A stretch of DNA of 59,692 bases from an uncultured Deferribacteraceae bacterium (GTDB taxonomy: Bacteria; Chrysiogenota; Deferribacteres; Deferribacterales; Mucispirillaceae): positions 1 to 59,692 of the forward strand of contig CAMQYS010000008.1 in assembly GCA_947039395.1 (NCBI GenBank), written 5' to 3'. Made by a program: the position numbers and the translations under genes. Within the stretch, counting starts at the first letter, position 1; every line of letters starts with the position of its first letter. A model generated the notes under the pieces. It saw only the letters and a list, made by a program, of their open reading frames with translations. It searched no databases and was not told where the DNA came from. Below, piece by piece: positions 55,772-59,692 of the stretch.

Positions 55772-55797
55772 CGTTACAGTATCGTAACGGTCGTTAT
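55772..55797. other. Nested inverted repeat at the end of the HAD gene
   Basis: CGTTAC (55772-55777) pairs with GTAACG (55784-55789). A second partly overlapping pairing, ATAACG (55768-55773) with CGTTAT (55792-55797), is possible. The first A of the repeat lies next to the TAA stop. No T run, so mRNA-end structure rather than a strong terminator. Confidence 0.4.
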
Positions 55798-55898
55798 ATG
55801 TATGAAAATCATATCGGTAACAAACTTTTCATGATTGTTTTGGCTATACGTATTCAATGGGAAAATTATCTAGAAAGTAGCCATTAGCTAGATACTTA

Positions 55899-55927
55899 TT
55901 GAGTTGTAGAGCTGTTTATAGTATAAT
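55899..55927 (+). promoter_or_regulatory. Candidate sigma-70 promoter for the SMI1/KNR4 gene
   Basis: TTGAGT (55899-55904) and TATAAT (55922-55927) with 17-base spacing, 40 bases before the ATG at 55968. Confidence 0.55.
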
Positions 55928-55967
55928 ATATATGAGTTACATAATGATTTAGCTCAAGGAGATATCA

Positions 55968-56600
55968 ATGCAAGATTTATCGGATATTGAACTTAAATAT
56001 GGCTTTCAGTTTCCAGACATATACAAAAAATTATTAAAAGACGCTATGTTTGATTACGATGGAAAAAGTGATACGTTATTAGATTACCAATTTTACGGAG
56101 TGGATTTAGAAGTTTTACCATTTAGCACGGCAATAAAATATTATGATGATGATCCACTTATTAAGGCTAAAGCCAATAAGATTTTTCCTTTTGCTATAAC
56201 AGGGGCAGGGGACTGGTACGGTTTTTATTTTGGATTGGATCAGAACAATAACCCTCCTATTGTGTTGGTGGAGCATGATAGTGATGAAGTGGTATTCTAT
56301 GCTGATAATTTAGAAAATTTTATTTTCTATTTTTTGTTGCGTGCAGCGTGCGAAGTTGATAAAGCTAAAAGTGATGAGTTTTTTATTGCAGAGTTAAATA
56401 GAGTTCTTAAAACTCATGAAAAATATATTAAAGCTGAACAAGTAGAACTTTTAAAAGAGGTATATAGTAGAGAGATAAAAGATCAATCAAATAGCGAGCT
56501 TGCAAATTCGTATAGATATAGAGGCTTGCTTACTTATGAAGAAGCAGGAGAGTTATTTGTTAAGCAAACTGGGTTTAAGATGTTTGATAAAACTTTTTGA
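55968..56600 (+). CDS. SMI1/KNR4 family protein (immunity-like)
   Basis: This encodes 210 residues. The SMI1/KNR4 pattern begins SDIELKYGFQFPDIYKKLLK, continues with VLPFSTAIKYY and FPFAITGAGDWYGFYFGLDQ (near residues 76-95), then PPIVLVEHDSDEVVFYADNLENF. No signal peptide: cytoplasmic. SMI1 folds are common immunity proteins of polymorphic toxin systems and also general regulators. AAGGAG lies 6 bases before the ATG, and a promoter is upstream. No toxin gene is visible beside it. It heads the small-gene array at 56-59.5 kb. Confidence 0.85.
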   Translation: MQDLSDIELKYGFQFPDIYKKLLKDAMFDYDGKSDTLLDYQFYGVDLEVLPFSTAIKYYDDDPLIKAKANKIFPFAITGAGDWYGFYFGLDQNNNPPIVLVEHDSDEVVFYADNLENFIFYFLLRAACEVDKAKSDEFFIAELNRVLKTHEKYIKAEQVELLKEVYSREIKDQSNSELANSYRYRGLLTYEEAGELFVKQTGFKMFDKTF

Positions 56601-56610
56601 GGATTAGATA

Positions 56611-56948
56611 ATGTTACAGAAAAAACGAGAGAAGATTTAGCTTTTAGTATTTCAAATAGTAGTTTGACAAGCACGTATTTTCATCCAAGTTTACTTTTAA
56701 ATGAGAAAAATTTATCATTAGATCTTGCATTAAAATTATTTTATAAATATGATGGAGTGGCTTTTCTACTTGATGAGTATGCAGAAACAGATTGTAAAAA
56801 TATAGCGTTCATGAATGAGTTATATCAAAATATTATAGATGTTAGATATGAAAATACGGCTCACCAATATATCTTGCCGATAACTAAAGTAGAGAAATTT
56901 AAAATAAATAAAAAAGGTGTTCCGTCTGTATTTTATACAAATTTATAA
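56611..56948 (+). pseudogene. Small unknown gene broken by a frameshift at an A6 tract
   Basis: The ATG at 56611, with GAGGA 8 bases upstream, reads MLQKKREKI and stops. One frame over, the sequence is open from 56601 to 56948 and continues EKTREDLAFSISNSSLTSTY and LLLNEKNLSLDLALKLFYKY. One additional A in the A6 run (CAGAAAAAACG) would join both frames into one protein of about 110 residues. A TTG at 56664 would give a 94-residue fragment without Shine-Dalgarno. It may be a decayed gene or one that relies on slippage. No family recognised; it follows the SMI1 gene by 10 bases. Confidence 0.6.
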
Positions 56949-57055
56949 TGACGATACTATGTTTTAAACTTATTGTTTTTGAAAAAAAATATAAATGTGA
57001 TTTCGAAGTTATAAAATAACTGTTACTGTATATCTGTTCAAGAGAGGAGAGTGTT

Positions 57056-57733
57056 TTGCAAAACGGATATTTAAGTAATGATTATCAAGATATACGAGAA
57101 GAAGCTCTTTGCTACTATAAAGATGAACGTATGAAAGATCTTAAAGTTACGCTTTTGATAGATAGATACATGTTACACCAAACCACATATAACGGTGAAA
57201 TTTTAGGATTCCCAAAAATATTTGCACACAATAAAATTTATAAAGATACGCAGTTTATTTTTGAATATAATTGTATAGATATGGTTGGAGATTTTTGTAG
57301 CCTTATTATTGATGAGATAGATAATAAACAGTATTTTGTGTTTAGAGAAGATTTATACGGCTACTCTGTTTTTGATATTAATGAGAAAATATTCTTTAGG
57401 TTTTTTCCACAAATGGTACTTGATAGAAATGAAGATTTTATCTGGACAGATATTAAGTATAATCAAAAAAACCGTCTATGTATAGTTGAGGGATGTTACT
57501 GGGCATCTCCTAACTCACTTCTTTTAATAGATTTTTCAAACCCTATGATCGAAAATAAGTATCTCGATATTAATAGATGTTTGAAGGGCGGATACGATAA
57601 TTATGAAAATATAAATTTTAAAGAATTTTCAGATACAGCTGTTCATATCACTGCATATAATTTAAATTCAGAGATAGATGAAGATATTACGATATCGTTT
57701 GATGAGTGTAGAGAGTGGCTTCGAGTGAAATAA
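57056..57733 (+). CDS. Unknown cytoplasmic protein of the small-gene array
   Basis: This encodes 225 residues from TTG at 57056, with GAGGAG at 57044-57049. The GTG at 57051 is out of frame. No signal or membrane helix. The protein is strand-rich with aromatic and acidic residues (LKVTLLIDRYMLHQTTYNGE, YFVFREDLYGYSVFDINEKI, CIVEGCYWASPNSLLLIDFS). The VEGCYWASPNSLLLIDF stretch is typical of a family of short accessory proteins with a CYWACP-like motif, which I cannot name. It is probably an immunity-type or regulatory protein given the context. Confidence 0.6.
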   Translation: MQNGYLSNDYQDIREEALCYYKDERMKDLKVTLLIDRYMLHQTTYNGEILGFPKIFAHNKIYKDTQFIFEYNCIDMVGDFCSLIIDEIDNKQYFVFREDLYGYSVFDINEKIFFRFFPQMVLDRNEDFIWTDIKYNQKNRLCIVEGCYWASPNSLLLIDFSNPMIENKYLDINRCLKGGYDNYENINFKEFSDTAVHITAYNLNSEIDEDITISFDECREWLRVK

Positions 57734-57789
57734 AATAATTATATTAGATAAGCTATTATAGATACACAGAAATAAAGGGATATGATTTT

Positions 57790-58055
57790 ATGGTTGCTTT
57801 GGTTTCGATGAAAAATATAGGTAAAGAGATGGAGAGAAAACTTAAATCTATTGATATTAATTCGGCTGAAGAGTTAGTAGATATAGGTACAAAAAAGCTT
57901 TCATTCGTCTAAAAATTAAATATTCAAATATTTGCTTAGTTCATTTATACACACTTCAAGGTGCGATTGATAACGTTAAATATTACTATCTTTCTTCTGA
58001 TGTTAAATGTGATTTAAAAAACTTTAACGATAGTTTGAAACAAAAAATATACTGA
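57790..58055 (+). pseudogene. TfoX C-terminal-domain gene broken at an A6 tract
   Basis: From ATG 57790 it reads MVALVSMKNIGKEMERKLKS then IDINSAEELVDIGTKK and stops. One frame over it continues AFIRLKIKYSNICLVHLYTL, QGAIDNVKYYYLSSDVKCDL, to a TGA at 58053. NxGxxxexKLxxxgI, EELxxiGtxxAfxrL and LxGAid match the TfoX C-terminal helical domain found in competence regulators. The break lies in an ACAAAAAAGCT run: seven A instead of six would restore the frame. An AAAGGG precedes it. The stand-alone domain is ~85 residues. Its function here is unknown. Confidence 0.7.
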
Positions 58056-58161
58056 ATTAATGTTGTGAAGTTATTTTACGATTTAGTAGATAATCAATTA
58101 TTAACGTTGACTAGTGTTCCTTAACTTTTCACATTATATATATGAAGGAGGGTAGATAAGA

Positions 58162-58752
58162 ATGATTAAAGGCTTTCCAAAACATCTTCTTGGTGATGTA
58201 AATTTTGTAAAAGCATCAATCTCTACAAGAACCTCTACTTCAAGTGGGATTGAGCAAAGTGAAAATAAATGCAATTATTTGATACAAGGAGATACGATTT
58301 CTTTTCCTCATCGTATATATTATAAAGATGTTTTTGATAATGGAACAGGACGGTTTTCACCAACACAACAATTGATTTATTATTGTATATTTTCAAGACA
58401 TCATAACGGATTTACACGTCAAAAACATATTGAGGCGATATTGTCATTAGATGAGATACCGTACTGGACATTTCCATATATACTTAAAGTATGTGATGAG
58501 TATGTGGTAGAAATTTTAGAGTGCGTGTATGAGAATATCTATCAAAGAAATAACGATGAATTAAAATTATTTTGTATTGAAAACATTGAGTCATTTTGTT
58601 TAAGTTATGCAAGAATGATTAGTTACTGGAATGAATTTTATCGTAATCGTAACGGATGTTATCAGTATAAAAACTATATAGGTAAAAAATTATTTCATGA
58701 TTGTTTCGGATACACTCGTTCAATGAATAAATTAATTAGTTCAAGAAAATAA
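58162..58752 (+). CDS. Unknown protein of the small-gene array
   Basis: This encodes 196 residues from ATG 58162, with AAGGAGGG 12-15 bases upstream. It is cytoplasmic, Tyr/Cys/Asn-rich and mainly helical. The region CNYLIQGDTISFPHRIYYKD (about 32-51) and QLIYYCIFSRHHNGFTRQKH (about 68-87) look conserved: strand-turn then a charged helix. The middle, IPYWTFPYILKVCDEYVVEI (about 94-113), and the C-terminal FCLSYARMISYWNEFYRN follow. I recall similar proteins as orphan genes near toxin loci but cannot give a family name. Complete. Confidence 0.6.
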   Translation: MIKGFPKHLLGDVNFVKASISTRTSTSSGIEQSENKCNYLIQGDTISFPHRIYYKDVFDNGTGRFSPTQQLIYYCIFSRHHNGFTRQKHIEAILSLDEIPYWTFPYILKVCDEYVVEILECVYENIYQRNNDELKLFCIENIESFCLSYARMISYWNEFYRNRNGCYQYKNYIGKKLFHDCFGYTRSMNKLISSRK

Positions 58753-58775
58753 ATATTTTTTTGGGGTAGAATAAA

Positions 58776-59111
58776 ATGACATTTGAAGAAGCTTTTGATA
58801 TTTTATGCAGTTAGTTAGGTGATGAATTTAATTGGGAATTTATAAAATTTACAGATAAATACTTTCGAAATCAAGCAAAAAAAGAAATCACAGAAGGACA
58901 TCCCTTATATGAAGTAACTTTGTACTCTGTTGCAAGATGTACTTCTAATGATGATGTTCTATTTATCACCAATGATAAGCACAGTGGAAATTTATATATC
59001 ATGGTTCATTTAACGTATAGCAACAACAAGAGTAACAGTTTGCCACGCTTTATTATGTTAGGTGGCACAGATGAAATGATGGATTACATTAGAAAAAATT
59101 TCAATGAATAA
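58776..59111 (+). pseudogene. Unknown gene with one internal stop
   Basis: The ATG at 58776, preceded by GGGG, opens MTFEEAFDILCS, then TAG (58812-58814), and the frame then stays open to TAA 59109: LGDEFNWEFIKFTDKYFRNQ, AKKEITEGHPLYEVTLYSVA, DDVLFITNDKHSGNLYIMVH and so on. Apart from the single amber codon, the protein would be about 111 residues. The last 63 residues also form an open frame from a TTG at 58920. The strand pattern resembles immunity-type proteins, family not recognised. The stop suggests recent loss. Confidence 0.6.
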
Positions 59112-59116
59112 ATGTT

Positions 59117-59460
59117 ATGAGCATTTTAAATACTCATTAGATGTGTGATCTACAGCAGTTGACCCTAATGAAGAGTTTGAAGATATTTCAGAGATGTTGA
59201 GTAACTATATTTACTTATTAGGAGATAGTTCGGTCAGTTACGACTCTGTTGCTATAGAGAAACTTATGGAGTTTAAGACAAAAATTCTAAATATCAGTAT
59301 TGAAGTACTTCAAGATTTTAGACGTTATAATAACTTAAATGATGATTTTATTTTAGAGCTCAATATTAGACAAGATCTTGAAGATGTTATTGAATATGAT
59401 GAGATGTGTACTGTAGTTGAAAATCTAAACAGTATAGGTATTGCAAATAAATATAAATAG
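59117..59460 (+). pseudogene. Unknown gene, frameshifted and truncated
   Basis: ATG 59117 reads MSILNTH then stops. Another frame, open from 59149 to 59460, encodes STAVDPNEEFEDISEML, then NYIYLLGDSSVSYDSVAIEK and a helical, acidic tail (RQDLEDVIEYDEMCTVVENL). The first in-frame ATG is at 59194 (88 residues), without Shine-Dalgarno. The conserved-looking sequence before that ATG argues that its 5' part was lost. No family recognised. Last coding signal in the window. Confidence 0.5.
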
Positions 59461-59692
59461 TGGACTAAAGATGGTTATTGGATATGTGCTATGTTGATTA
59501 TCTGATCATACAGAATAAAACTAATAAATAAAGTTTAGTGATATAGTTTAATACAGTTGTAAATAATATCCCAAGTGCTGATAGACATAGAACTTAATCA
59601 TATCAGTTGAGATAATTTAAAGTTATTCAATCTGATTTTATTATTAAAGCAATCTAATATTCTAAAACACAGCTATGGAATCAAAATATTTT
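59461..59692. other. Window end, no gene seen
   Basis: AT-rich sequence with stops in every frame and no clear structure. A gene could begin beyond the edge. Confidence 0.4.

Overview
This is an AT-rich chromosomal window (G+C visibly near 30 percent) from a diderm bacterium. An outer membrane is implied by a signal-peptide beta-barrel protein, a two-partner secretion pair (TpsB/TpsA) and several lipoproteins with lipobox cysteines. Glutamate decarboxylase with its antiporter, an NhaC antiporter and a giant 2-hydroxyacyl-CoA dehydratase activase suggest a fermentative, probably host-associated anaerobe. I cannot fix the phylum. A spirochaete-like lineage is my best guess from overall gene style and is inference only. 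I see no rRNA, CRISPR array, transposase or intact prophage.

Layout. 0-4.2 kb: tRNA-Leu(CAA), a small membrane protein, an outer-membrane barrel with a Pro/Val/Gln-rich repeat tail, then two decayed lipoprotein genes. 4.2-8.8 kb: gadB and gadC, converging on nhaC over a shared terminator. 9-13 kb: a broken DUF4304-like gene, an unrecognised 286-residue gene, an HtrA protease and a gene fragment. 13-21.9 kb: rpsT, a YihY membrane protein fused to a cyclic-nucleotide-binding-like domain, pfkA, a CAU tRNA, the run Nif3 / zinc-ribbon protein / RNase HI, and a 910-residue TPR lipoprotein coupled to a small membrane protein. 22-24.4 kb: a methyltransferase and an accessory island (gene remnant, DUF4274, CbrC family). 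24.4-42.5 kb: mostly housekeeping. This covers rsmI, trxB with a cysteine-less thioredoxin-fold protein, valS, tsaE with a Trm112-like protein of 55 residues, a RluA-type synthase, prmA-rsmE, tadA, priA-maf, a lipoprotein ApbE, a polyprenyl synthase, an aldehyde dehydrogenase, a propeller lipoprotein and tRNA-Arg(CCG). 42.8-49.2 kb: asd, an HU gene, a repeat- and hairpin-rich gap, and the 1416-residue activase fusion. 49.5-55.8 kb: tpsB-tpsA-HAD hydrolase. 55.9-59.5 kb: an array of small SMI1/KNR4-type and unknown genes, four of them broken.

How it fits together. GadB/GadC consume protons and NhaC exchanges sodium for protons, so the 4-9 kb cluster looks like pH homeostasis. The 24-43 kb block is translation fidelity, replication restart and cell upkeep, with frequent 4-bp overlaps or immediate stop/start junctions. 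The accessory islands (9, 22-24, 56-59 kb) look like orphan immunity or defence modules that are being lost. Many genes start with TTG or GTG, each backed by a Shine-Dalgarno site or by the position of the signal peptide or conserved N-terminus. Several decayed genes show single in-frame stops or frameshifts, and two of the frameshifts fall on runs of six A. This suggests recent, ongoing gene loss.
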